Source: Halochromatium roseum (lineage in GTDB: Bacteria; Pseudomonadota; Gammaproteobacteria; Chromatiales; Chromatiaceae). Taken from it: 64,000 nucleotides of DNA. Both the position numbers and the translations under genes were made by a program. Below the pieces are notes generated by a model that did no database searches, had not been told where the DNA came from, and worked only from the letters and a program-made list of their open reading frames with translations. Position 1 is the first letter of the stretch. Each line of letters begins with the position of its first letter. Shown one piece after another: positions 55,407 through 63,764 of this stretch. The stretch is from the NCBI RefSeq assembly GCF_016653315.1, contig NZ_NHSH01000080.1, forward strand, positions 1 to 64,000, written 5' to 3'.

Positions 55407-55814
55407 TTACCAGCAAGGCGCGGCCAGGCTCGACATCACCCCCATCGCGTCACCGGGCGTTGGCATCGGCATGCCGCCCCAAGAGCCGCCGGACTTGAGC
55501 CGGATCAGGTACTCGGCCCATTGCAGCGGTCGCGGCAGATAGCCGACCTGTGCCGCAATGCTGCGTAGCTCGCCGACGAAGGCAATGTCACAGGGCGTAT
55601 CGGAACCGGGCTGCGCGGTGCAGAGATCGTGATGCATGCAGGCGGCATCGAAGGCGTCAACGGGTGGCGGCCAGCCATGGCTAGGATGGTTAATGCCGCA
55701 CCAATTGCCATAGATCGGCATGCACTTGAAGGCAGCGGCATGGCTTGCCATCAGGAACAGAAAGAGGCCGGTCAGGCCCGCCAAGGCAGGCATCAAAGCA
55801 GGTCGCTGGGACAT
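55407..55814 (-). CDS. secreted phospholipase A2-like protein
   Basis: 135 residues with a signal peptide (LAGLTGLFLFLMASHAAAF). The mature part has YGNWCGINHP, resembling the Ca-binding loop YGxxCG, and CMHHDLC (C59-C65), matching the PLA2 catalytic CxxHDxC. At least six Cys suggest disulfides. The pattern fits the small prokaryotic PLA2-like group; catalytic His62 and Asp63 are present. It may hydrolyse phospholipids outside the cytoplasm. No immunity or secretion gene is adjacent. Confidence 0.75.
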   Translation of the reverse strand: MSQRPALMPALAGLTGLFLFLMASHAAAFKCMPIYGNWCGINHPSHGWPPPVDAFDAACMHHDLCTAQPGSDTPCDIAFVGELRSIAAQVGYLPRPLQWAEYLIRLKSGGSWGGMPMPTPGDAMGVMSSLAAPCW

Positions 55815-55999
55815 CGGGTTACCTCAGAGCCAGTGTTAAAGGGAGTGTTGTTAAAGGGATCAGGGCCGCCGTGAAACAAGCGCTTCGTCGTCCGGGTTGG
55901 TTACGCGCGCTGTCTGTGGTGACGTCTGATCCGAGTGTTTAATGGGCTGATTAGAACAGGGGCGGTCGTTCGCCATGGCAAGGCGTCACGGGTGATCGG

Positions 56000-56587
56000 T
56001 CAGTGTGTGATATCGGTCACCCGCCAGTCAGCGCCGTCGAGTGTCAAAATGACAAAGGTGGGGCTTTCGCCGAGCCGGCCAAGCCGGATGACGAAACGGT
56101 TCCAGCCTTCGAAGAAGGCGAAATCGACGGCCGCGATGAAGCGGCTGTCGCCTTGCGGGCCGGCCTCGCTGTCGGCGCGTCGAGCTGCGGCAAGCAGGGT
56201 GCTGCGGACCCAGTCGAGGGTGATGGCCTGATCCAGCGCCGCATCACCGAGCTGTTTGAGGTTGCCGGCTAGCCAGCCAAGGACCTTGTCGGCGTCGAGC
56301 TGTAGCGCGTCCTGGAGGTTGCTTTGACGGCCATGTTGGCTGCCGGCCGAACGATCGCTCTGGCTGCTGCCGGGTTGACGATTCTGGTCAAGCGGTAAAA
56401 GGCTGTCGACGCCACTCTCGATACGCGCCTTGAAGTGTCTTTGAATCGCGACTAAGTCAACGACCGGCGCTAGGGCTTGGGCGTCCGGGCTCTGCAGCGC
56501 GTTGTTGATCCGAAAGAGACTGTAGTAGGGCCAAATGCCGTAGAGAACGACGGCGAGCAGGATAGAGAGACCGAGGAAGCGTGCCAT
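56000..56587 (-). CDS. DUF2939 domain protein
   Basis: 195 residues from the ATG at 56587; upstream codons lack conserved sequence. One N-terminal membrane helix (FLGLSILLAVVLYGIWPYYS) and the DUF2939 motif with SLFRINNALQSPDAQALAPV and VDLVAIQRHFKARI. A Gln/Ser-rich linker interrupts the middle. Function unknown. Divergent from cca. Confidence 0.82.
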   Translation of the reverse strand: MARFLGLSILLAVVLYGIWPYYSLFRINNALQSPDAQALAPVVDLVAIQRHFKARIESGVDSLLPLDQNRQPGSSQSDRSAGSQHGRQSNLQDALQLDADKVLGWLAGNLKQLGDAALDQAITLDWVRSTLLAAARRADSEAGPQGDSRFIAAVDFAFFEGWNRFVIRLGRLGESPTFVILTLDGADWRVTDITH

Positions 56588-56732
56588 GGCGGAAGCGTGA
56601 GCGAGTATTAGCGTAGAGGGGCCTACGAGATGGCCCCACATTCTACGAGGCTCGCTGCCGCAGCGCTGAACCTTCTTAGGCTGGCATAATCGGAAGCTGT
56701 AACCGATTCGGAGGCGATCTTGCCGACTTGTG

Positions 56733-57989
56733 ATGAGTGACGCTGCCACCTCAGGCCTGGAGTATTACCTCGTTGGCGGTGCTGTGCGCGATCGTCTGCT
56801 CGGGATCGAGGTCCAGGAGCGTGATTACGTCGTCATCGGCGTCGATGCCGATGAGATGCTGCGGCGCGGCTTCGTCCCTGTGGGCAAGGAGTTTCCGGTC
56901 TTCCTGCATCCGCAGACCAAGGATGAATACGCGCTGGCGCGCACCGAGCGCAAGACCGCTCCGGGCTATCATGGCTTCGTCTTCCACGCAGAGCCGGGCG
57001 TGACCTTGGAACAGGATCTCGAGCGCCGCGATCTGACCATCAATGCCCTCGCCGAGACCGCGGATGGTCGGATTATCGACCACTATGGCGGCCTGGCCGA
57101 CCTGGAGCAGCGGCGTCTGCGCCATGTCTCACCGGCCTTCGGCGAAGATCCCGTTCGCATCCTGCGGATCGCGAGGTTCGCTGCGCGTCTGTATGGGCGC
57201 GGGTTTCGTATCGCCGATGAGACCCTGGCGCTGATGCGGAGCATGGTCGAGGCGGGTGAGGTCGATGCGCTGGTGCCAGAACGGGTCTGGGCCGAGCTGT
57301 CCAAGGTGCTCAGCGAGCAGTGCCCTGAAGCGCGCTTGTCGATGTTCTTTGAGACCTTGCGTGCCTGCGGCGCCCTGCAACGTCTGCTGCCGGAGTTGGA
57401 TCGGCTCTGGGGTGTGCCGCAGCCGGCCAAGTGGCATCCCGAGATCGATACCGGGGTGCATGTGATGATGGTGCTCAACAGGGCGGCCCGGCTCTCGCCG
57501 CTGCCCGAGGTGCGTTTCGCGGCACTCTGCCATGACCTTGGCAAGGGCAATACCCCGCCCGAGATCCTACCCAGCCATCATGGCCACGAAGAGCGAGGCG
57601 TGACCCTGGTCGCCGATGTCTGTGCCCGGCTGCGGGTGCCGAAGCGCTATTGCGAGCTGGCGCGGCTCACCGCCCGCTTCCACGGCAAGGTCCACAAGGT
57701 CGATGAGCTGCGTGCGGCGACGATCCAGGACCTGTTCGAAGGCGTCGATCTGTTCCGCCGACCCGAGCGCTTCGAGCAGATGCTGATCGCTTGCGAAGCA
57801 GACTTCCGTGGCCGCAGCGGCTACGACGAGCGTGACTATCCGCAGGCGAATCTGATGCGCAGACTCGCCCAGGCTGCGCGAATGGTGGATGCTGGTGAGA
57901 TGGCCCGATCGACTGCAAACAAGGCGCTGATTCCGCAGCGGTTACGTGAGGCTCGTATCAGCGCGATTCGTCGGGCGCGAGCCGGTTAG
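56733..57989 (+). CDS. cca: multifunctional CCA tRNA nucleotidyltransferase
   Basis: 418 residues from the ATG; a GTG one codon before is possible. Adds CCA to tRNA 3' ends. GGAVRDRLLG and QERDYVVIG form the catalytic carboxylates, ERRDLTINALA and HVSPAFGEDPVRILRIARFA follow. The C-terminal HD domain (CHDLGKGNTP, SHHGHE) gives the phosphohydrolase activity of the gammaproteobacterial form. Confidence 0.96.
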   Translation: MSDAATSGLEYYLVGGAVRDRLLGIEVQERDYVVIGVDADEMLRRGFVPVGKEFPVFLHPQTKDEYALARTERKTAPGYHGFVFHAEPGVTLEQDLERRDLTINALAETADGRIIDHYGGLADLEQRRLRHVSPAFGEDPVRILRIARFAARLYGRGFRIADETLALMRSMVEAGEVDALVPERVWAELSKVLSEQCPEARLSMFFETLRACGALQRLLPELDRLWGVPQPAKWHPEIDTGVHVMMVLNRAARLSPLPEVRFAALCHDLGKGNTPPEILPSHHGHEERGVTLVADVCARLRVPKRYCELARLTARFHGKVHKVDELRAATIQDLFEGVDLFRRPERFEQMLIACEADFRGRSGYDERDYPQANLMRRLAQAARMVDAGEMARSTANKALIPQRLREARISAIRRARAG

Positions 57990-58139
57990 AGGTCGATCCT
58001 TTCAGCGCAATGGTTGTCGGTCGGTCTACCCAAAGTAGGATGCAAATCGCGTTGGTCACAAACGACGGGAGTCCATTGTCCTGGGCCGCATGGTCTAGGA
58101 GCGCATGGCCTCGGACTGGCTCTCCCTGGAGCGCATCGG

Positions 58140-58838
58140 GTGGCTAACTTCCGCTCCCATCTGACCGGTGGTGCGTTGGTATCCGGCATTGCCGCCTTTG
58201 CGAGTTATGGCGAAGGGCTCTCGAACAGTACCGAGACCCAGGCCCTCTTTGTCCTCGGCACTGCGGCCAGCCTGTTGCCGGATATCGATGCCGATGATTC
58301 GAAACCTGTGCGGGGCCTTTTCAATATCGCAGGCATCATCCTTGGCTTTTGGGTCGCATTCCGACTCGCCGGGCACGTCGGCCTGTTCGAGCAGGTCGGG
58401 GTCTGGATTGGTGTTGCACTGTTGGTAGCCTTCCCGCTGCGTTGGACATTCGCGCGGCTGACAGTGCATCGGGGAATCTGGCACACGCTGCTAATGGCGA
58501 TCGTGGCGACGCTGACGGTCACAGTGGTCGCCGATAGTCTGATGCGTCTAGACGCGGTGTTGGCCTGGCTCGCGGGTGGCTTTGTGCTGCTCGGTTATCT
58601 CACCCATCTGACGATGGATGAGATGGCCAGTGTTGATCTGTTAGATCGCCGTGTGAAGCGCTCCTTTGGCACCGCGTTGAAGCCGATCAGCCTGCGTGCC
58701 TGGCCCTGGACGCTGGTGCTGATGGGGCTAAGCGTTTTGCTGATCGGGCTCACCCCCGATCCGGCGCTGGTGCTCGCCGGTTTGGGGCATCTTGGTATCG
58801 CGACCGAACCCCTGGCTGCCCACTGGCCAAGATGGTGA
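58140..58838 (+). CDS. YdjM-like membrane-bound metal-dependent hydrolase
   Basis: 232 residues from a GTG with a ggag site 9 bases upstream (VANFRSHLTGGALVSG); the open frame extends 42 codons up without homology. Metal-binding LLPDIDADDSK, HRGIWHTLL and LTHLTMDEM with several membrane helices match the DUF457/YdjM group. Function unresolved in the family. Confidence 0.82.
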   Translation: MANFRSHLTGGALVSGIAAFASYGEGLSNSTETQALFVLGTAASLLPDIDADDSKPVRGLFNIAGIILGFWVAFRLAGHVGLFEQVGVWIGVALLVAFPLRWTFARLTVHRGIWHTLLMAIVATLTVTVVADSLMRLDAVLAWLAGGFVLLGYLTHLTMDEMASVDLLDRRVKRSFGTALKPISLRAWPWTLVLMGLSVLLIGLTPDPALVLAGLGHLGIATEPLAAHWPRW

Positions 58839-58869
58839 GCAGGTTGCGGTGCCTCGGGCCGACGGCTTA

Positions 58870-58947
58870 GTGGCTGCCCATTTGCTACTTCCCGATAATC
58901 GCCCACTGTGGACCCTCAAATCGGGAAGAAATTGATGGACAGTTTCT
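58870..58947 (+). repeat. 78-bp dispersed repeat, copy 2
   Basis: gtggctgcccatttgctact to attgatggacagtttct. Pair of the copy at 45800-45877, same orientation. The same end sequence appears inverted near 34506. Confidence 0.85.
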
Positions 58948-59095
58948 TGGCCGCGATGCGCCCGATACTGCAGGACGGAAAGCCGCCATAACCAAGCGCA
59001 ACTGGAATCGCGAGCAGAATACCACGTGCGATCACGGCTTCCAGAATCAGGACGATGCTAGCGAGTATAGGGGCCCTGGTACTGTCTCCAGGCAC
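58916..59095 (-). other. 59-codon hydrophobic ORF ending inside the 78-bp repeat
   Basis: GTG at 59095, TGA at 58916-58918. ILASIVLILEAVIARGILLA followed by IPVALGYGGFPSC reads like a membrane segment. Its last 10 codons lie in the repeat, so it may be a gene cut short by repeat insertion. No family recognised. Confidence 0.3.
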
Positions 59096-59107
59096 CGAGG
59101 TGACGCG

Positions 59108-59494
59108 TTATGTCGGTTGGATCTTGGCCCCGACAGCCTTCGGGTTCGGCCCGTAGCGATTGTCGCCAGCGGTGCTGTCCTGAATCATAAAGAAGATCAG
59201 GATGATCGAGCCGATGATCGGGATGATACTGAGCAGCACCCACCAGCCGACACGATCGGTGTCGTGCAGTCGGCGCACGGCGACGGCGATACTGGGCAAC
59301 AACAAGGCCAGCGTGAAGATGGCGTTGAGAAGCCCCACGCTGGTCTCTTGATCGAAGGTGCCAATCCGCTGATCAACCAGCAACAGCGCGGTGGCGACGA
59401 CGAAGTTGACGAGGAAGAAGGTCCAGTACTCCTTGCGGCGGGAACGGCCGCTGAAGACTGCGTACTTGCGCAAGGCCTCAAGATACCAATTCAT
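59108..59494 (-). CDS. DUF805 membrane protein
   Basis: 128 residues, about four helices. DUF805 signature WYLEALRKYAVFSGRSRRKE, YWTFFLVN, and RRLHDTDRVGWW. The C-terminus GDNRYGPNPK is also typical. E. coli YhaH/YhaI type, function unknown. Confidence 0.92.
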   Translation of the reverse strand: MNWYLEALRKYAVFSGRSRRKEYWTFFLVNFVVATALLLVDQRIGTFDQETSVGLLNAIFTLALLLPSIAVAVRRLHDTDRVGWWVLLSIIPIIGSIILIFFMIQDSTAGDNRYGPNPKAVGAKIQPT

Positions 59495-59628
59495 CTATTT
59501 CTCCAATGCGCTTGGCGCGGGTTCAGGGTTCAGTTGAGAGGGCAGCTTTACAGGGGCATTATGCGATCCCGGGGCGCTCTTCACCAAGACGGCGCCTAGA
59601 ACAAAAGCATCGCCACTAGAGGGGTCTG

Positions 59629-61524
59629 ATGATGGAAACCTACGCCGAGATCTATCAACGCTCGATCGAGCAGCCTGATGCCTTTTGGGCCGAGGCGGCC
59701 GAGGGCTTACATTGGGATCAACCCTGGGCGCAAGTGCTCGACCGCACGGCGCAGCCAACCCCACGCTGGTTTGCCGGCGGGCAGCTGAATACCTGCTACA
59801 ACGCGCTCGATCGGCACGTCGATGCCGGCCAGGGCGAGCGCCTAGCGTTGATCTACGACAGCCCGGTGACGGGCCAGGTGCAAGGTTACAGCTATCAGGC
59901 GTTGCGCGATCAGGTCGCGGCGCTGGCCGGCGCCATTGCCGCGCAGGGCGTCGGTCGCGGCGATCGGGTGATCATCTATATGCCGATGATCCCCGAGGCG
60001 GCGATGGCGATGCTGGCCTGCGCCCGGCTCGGCGCGATCCATTCCGTGGTGTTCGGCGGCTTCGCGGCACGCGAGCTGGCGACCCGCATCAATGATTGTC
60101 AGCCCAAGCTGCTGCTCTCGGCCTCCTGTGGCATCGAGCCGAACCGACTGGTCGCCTACAAGCCGCTGATCGATGCCGCCATTGAGCAGACGACGCATAA
60201 GCCCTCCACCTGCATCATCAAACAGCGCCCACAGCTCGCCGCTGAGCTGCAGCCGGGGCGCGATCTCGACTGGGACGAGGCGGTAGCCGCCGCCGAGCCG
60301 GCCGGCTGCGTGCCGGTCGACGCGACCGATCCGCTCTACATCCTCTACACCTCGGGCACCACCGGTCGACCCAAGGGCGTGGTGCGCGACAACGGCGGTC
60401 ATGCCGTCGCGCTGCACTGGTCGATGGCCAATATCTACAACGTCCGGGCTGGCGATGTGTTCTGGGCCGCCTCCGATGTCGGCTGGGTGGTCGGCCACAG
60501 CTACATCATCTACGGGCCGCTGCTGGCCGGCTGTACCACCTTGATCTACGAGGGCAAGCCGGTCGGCACGCCCGATCCCGGCGCCTTCTGGCGGGTGATC
60601 AGCGAGCATGGCGTCAAGGTGATGTTCACCGCGCCGACCGCGATCCGCGCGATCAAGAAGGAAGACCCCAAGGGCGAGCATCTGGCGCGCTACGACTTGA
60701 GCGGGATGCAGAGTCTGTTCTTGGCCGGCGAGCGCTGCGACCCGGACACCCTGCATTGGGCGCGGCAATTGTTGGATAAACCGGTGATCGACCACTGGTG
60801 GCAGACCGAGACCGGCTGGGCCATCGCCGCCAATCCGCTCGGCATCGAGCCACTGCCGGTCAAGCCCGGCTCGCCGACCCGGCCGATGGTCGGCTACGAC
60901 GTGCGCGTGCTGGATGATCGGGGCGATGAGCGCCCGGCCGGCGAGATGGGCGACATCTGCATCCGGCTGCCGCTGCCGCCCGGCTGTCTGGCGACGCTCT
61001 GGAACAATGACGCGCGTTTTCGCGAGGGCTATCTGAGCCGGCATCCGGGCTATTACCTGAGCGGTGATGCCGGCTTCAAGGACGACGATGGCTATGTGTG
61101 GATCATGAGCCGCACCGATGACGTGATCAACGTCGCCGGACATCGGCTCTCGACCGGGCAGATCGAAGAGGTCTTGGCCAGCCATCCGGATGTCGCCGAG
61201 TGCGCGGTGATTGGCGTGCATGATGCGCTCAAGGGGCAGTTGCCATTGGGGCTGGTGGTGCTCAAGGCCGGTGTCGAGCGCGGTGTCACCGAGCTGAATG
61301 CCGAGCTGATCCAGCGCGTGCGCGATCAGATCGGCCCGGTCGCCGCCTTCAAGCTTGTCGCCATCGTCTCGCGGCTACCGAAGACCCGCTCCGGCAAGAT
61401 CCTGCGCAGCACCATGGTCAAGATCGCCGATAACGAGACTTGGGCGATGCCGGCGACCATTGATGATCCGGCGATCTTGGATGAGATTGCCCAGTCGTTG
61501 CGGGCGATGGGGTATGCGCGGTGA
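59629..61524 (+). CDS. prpE: propionate-CoA ligase PrpE
   Basis: 631 residues of the acyl-CoA synthetase (AMP-forming) family. ATP loop YTSGTTGRPKG; HWSMANIYNVRAGDVFWAAS and WVVGHSYIIYGPLLAGCTTL are as in PrpE rather than acetate-specific Acs. WWQTETGW, GDAGFKDDDGYVWIMSRTDD and the catalytic Lys in TRSGKILRSTM are present. Activates propionate for the 2-methylcitrate cycle. A GntR gene at the window end may belong to the same pathway. Confidence 0.92.
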   Translation: MMETYAEIYQRSIEQPDAFWAEAAEGLHWDQPWAQVLDRTAQPTPRWFAGGQLNTCYNALDRHVDAGQGERLALIYDSPVTGQVQGYSYQALRDQVAALAGAIAAQGVGRGDRVIIYMPMIPEAAMAMLACARLGAIHSVVFGGFAARELATRINDCQPKLLLSASCGIEPNRLVAYKPLIDAAIEQTTHKPSTCIIKQRPQLAAELQPGRDLDWDEAVAAAEPAGCVPVDATDPLYILYTSGTTGRPKGVVRDNGGHAVALHWSMANIYNVRAGDVFWAASDVGWVVGHSYIIYGPLLAGCTTLIYEGKPVGTPDPGAFWRVISEHGVKVMFTAPTAIRAIKKEDPKGEHLARYDLSGMQSLFLAGERCDPDTLHWARQLLDKPVIDHWWQTETGWAIAANPLGIEPLPVKPGSPTRPMVGYDVRVLDDRGDERPAGEMGDICIRLPLPPGCLATLWNNDARFREGYLSRHPGYYLSGDAGFKDDDGYVWIMSRTDDVINVAGHRLSTGQIEEVLASHPDVAECAVIGVHDALKGQLPLGLVVLKAGVERGVTELNAELIQRVRDQIGPVAAFKLVAIVSRLPKTRSGKILRSTMVKIADNETWAMPATIDDPAILDEIAQSLRAMGYAR

Positions 61525-61539
61525 AGGCGTCGTCGAGGC

Positions 61540-61638
61540 TCAACGTTTGAGATCGCGGTAGACGTTTTCGTGTGGCCCGACGGCTTCGAGATAGATCAGG
61601 CGAACACCTTCGTCCACCGTATAGCCCAGAAGATTCGA
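61540..61638 (-). pseudogene. C-terminal remnant of a RelE-like toxin
   Basis: A minus-strand stretch reads NLLGYTVDEGVRLIYLEAVG then PHENVYRDLKR and a stop, the usual end of a RelE-family mRNA interferase. Just upstream in another frame is RFKTATARTLR, which would precede it in an intact gene, so a frameshift separates them. No start and no antitoxin are seen in this 276-bp gap. Confidence 0.55.
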
Positions 61639-61800
61639 TCCTCAAGGTACGAGCAGTTGCTGTCTTGAACCTAGCCTTGCTATGAGTCGCCGTCAAAGGC
61701 TCGGCCCTGATCTGCTGCGGGTGCTGAGCCAATTTGAACAGTAGGGCATGACTGCATGGATCGAGGCGCGTGCGGTGCAGCTCAGGACGGTGCCCTCACC

Positions 61801-62793
61801 TCAACGGTCGCGCTTCTCGCGCCGTTGGAGCCAGACCTCGAGCCCTTGCGCATTCAGCTCCAGGTCCACGGCCAACAGCTCGCGCATGTGCGGTTCGTCC
61901 AGCGTACAGCCGTGGGCGCGGGCATCAGAGAGTAGGTGCGCGGTGATCGCGTCCTTGATGCGGTCCTTGCGAGCGGGCTGCGGCTCATCGGCATATTCCA
62001 ACGCGATGGTGGCGAGGTCGCGGACGCTCCGCCTGAGCTGGTCGACCTGCCGCGCCGGGGCGTCGATGCGGCAGTAGTGCGTCAGGAAGGCGGCCACAGG
62101 CTCGAAGGCCAGCATTCGATCCAGGCTCTGCTGCCAGGCGTCTGGATCGAAGGCCACCGGTGTGGTCGGCGCGAACAGCCAGGGTCCGGTGGCGGTGTCG
62201 AATTCCCGATAGGAGATGCCGAAGGTGTCGCCGGTGAAGAGGCCGCTGGAGCCTTCGTCGAAGATGCAGCCGTGGTGGTTGGCATGGCCGGGCGTGTGGA
62301 TGAAGCGGAGCTGGCGGCCCGCGAGGTCGAAGGTCTGGCCGTCATTGGCGGCGATGACGCGCGCCTCGGGCACTGGCGCGAGCGCGCCAAAGTCTCGGGC
62401 AAAGGCGTCTTCGCCGTAGACCGCGCTGGCGCCAGCCGTGAGTTTGGCGGGATCGATGAGGTGCGGCGCGCCCTTGGGATGGGTGATCAGGGTTGCGTTG
62501 GGGCAGGCAGCCATGAGTGTGCCGGCGCCGCCGGCATGGTCCAGATGCACATGGGTGGGGATCACATAGTCCACATGCTCCGGCGTCAGCCCGAGGTCTT
62601 TGATCACCCCAAGCAGGCCGGGCATGCTCTTGGTGGTGCCGGTATCGACGAAGGCGAGCCGGTCGCGCTCGCGAATCAGATAGCAGGCGGCGAGGCCATC
62701 ACGGTAGAGGCCGGTCTCGATGCAGAAGACGCCGTCGGCGACAGCTTGATAACGGGCAGCGGCTGAGTCAGCGGTAGGCATGGTCATTTCCAA
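61801..62793 (-). CDS. MBL-fold metallo-hydrolase
   Basis: 330 residues. Metal motif THVHLDHAGG, then HTPGHANHHG and GDTFGISYREFD, with a C-terminal helical extension of about 90 residues. Larger than glyoxalase II; resembles the lactamase-B proteins with a helical tail of unknown substrate. An ATG four codons in is an alternative start. Confidence 0.85.
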   Translation of the reverse strand: MEMTMPTADSAAARYQAVADGVFCIETGLYRDGLAACYLIRERDRLAFVDTGTTKSMPGLLGVIKDLGLTPEHVDYVIPTHVHLDHAGGAGTLMAACPNATLITHPKGAPHLIDPAKLTAGASAVYGEDAFARDFGALAPVPEARVIAANDGQTFDLAGRQLRFIHTPGHANHHGCIFDEGSSGLFTGDTFGISYREFDTATGPWLFAPTTPVAFDPDAWQQSLDRMLAFEPVAAFLTHYCRIDAPARQVDQLRRSVRDLATIALEYADEPQPARKDRIKDAITAHLLSDARAHGCTLDEPHMRELLAVDLELNAQGLEVWLQRREKRDR

Positions 62794-62916
62794 TCAATGT
62801 TCGTCCGCGAACAACTGGAGCAGCCTTCAAGCCTCATAGGCTGTCTGGCAGGGCCGATTTTAGGCCGGTTGTTCAAGTGAGTGGCGGGCAGGCTGTTAGC
62901 GGAGGCTCGGCACGCA

Positions 62917-63366
62917 TTAACGGAGGCTCGGCAAGCAATGGAGGCCGAAGGCGCGGAAGTCTGGATCGATGGCCAAGCAGATCGGCAGCGCCAGGCGCCG
63001 CACCAGTGCAAAGCTGGTGCAATCGGTGAAGCTGTAGTGCTTGTCCTGCTGTTGCTCAAAGATGAACCAGGCGGCGGCCTCGTCTTGCGGGGTCACGCGC
63101 TCAAGGCGCGCGACTTGCCGCTCGCGCAGACTGCTGCCGAACTGATGGGCAACGCTCCAACCGAGATGGTAGCGCACCAGGGTCAGGGTCTCGGCGAAGA
63201 CGTAGTTACTCGTCACCAATCTGCCGCGATACTCCACAAAGGCCTCCACGACCGCCATGTGGTCCGGGTCTTTGTTGTCCAGCAGGGCATACCAGGCACC
63301 GGTATCGACAAAGGCGAGCTGCAAGGATTCAACGCTCGTACAGATGGCGATTGTGATGGCGACCAA
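62917..63366 (-). CDS. vapC: PIN-domain toxin, VapC type
   Basis: 149 residues. PIN acidic residues appear in AFVDTGAWYALLDNKDPDH, TSNYVFAETLTL and YSFTDCTSFAL, with a final LAIDPDF. VapC toxins cut tRNA or rRNA. The start overlaps the antitoxin gene by 38 bases; an internal non-ATG start closer to LAFVDTGAW is possible. The pair lies between an MBL hydrolase and a GntR gene. Confidence 0.82.
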   Translation of the reverse strand: MVAITIAICTSVESLQLAFVDTGAWYALLDNKDPDHMAVVEAFVEYRGRLVTSNYVFAETLTLVRYHLGWSVAHQFGSSLRERQVARLERVTPQDEAAAWFIFEQQQDKHYSFTDCTSFALVRRLALPICLAIDPDFRAFGLHCLPSLR

Positions 63367-63559
63367 TCGCTTTGCCGGTGCCTTCGCCGATGCCGATCAG
63401 TGCAATGAGCGGGTCTGCCGACGGTGGCTGCTCCTGCTGTTCATGGGGTTCGTCGATGAGGCTGTGGAGCAGCGAAGCAAAACTGACGCCGCGATCCTGT
63501 GCGTCTTCACCAAGTCGCTGGTGTTGTTCGGCGCTGAGTGGAATTCGTCTGCGGTCCAT
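63329..63559 (-). CDS. vapB: VapB-like antitoxin
   Basis: 76 residues from the ATG at 63559. Ribbon-helix-helix-like start (RRRIPLSAEQHQRLGEDAQD), then a tail GIGEGTGKAIGRHHNRHLYE of the form that blocks a PIN toxin. Located just before vapC. A 14-bp palindrome lies 53 bp upstream and is probably its operator. Confidence 0.72.
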   Translation of the reverse strand: MDRRRIPLSAEQHQRLGEDAQDRGVSFASLLHSLIDEPHEQQEQPPSADPLIALIGIGEGTGKAIGRHHNRHLYER

Positions 63560-63611
63560 GTCGATGCATGCGGGTCTGAAGCTGACGATCAACGCTACAC
63601 AAGGGTGATCT

Positions 63612-63625
63612 TGATGTAAACATCA
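63612..63625. promoter_or_regulatory. probable VapB operator palindrome
   Basis: tgatgtaaacatca, a perfect 6+2+6 palindrome 53-66 bases upstream of the vapB ATG, placed for autoregulation. Confidence 0.5.
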
Positions 63626-63676
63626 GAAAGCGCGTTCGGCTGTTATCGTGACATTGTCGAGGTGGAATCCTGATGA

Positions 63677-63747
63677 TGTCGACACCTTTTGTGTTGTCTG
63701 CTAGTCTAAACCCAGAATTGCCCAGATATTTGCATGAGGTGTTGACA
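63677..63747. promoter_or_regulatory. inverted tgt-y-gacacc sites before the GntR gene
   Basis: tgtcgacacc (63677-63686) and ggtgttgaca (63738-63747) are inverted copies with one difference, 61 bp apart start to start, in the vapB-gntR gap. They may be operator half-sites for the GntR protein. Confidence 0.3.
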
Positions 63748-63764
63748 CTTTGCTTGCGCCGGTG

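Noticed and set aside
59842-61221. 459-codon frame antisense to prpE
   Set aside because: High-GC shadow frame, no motif, prpE is certain.
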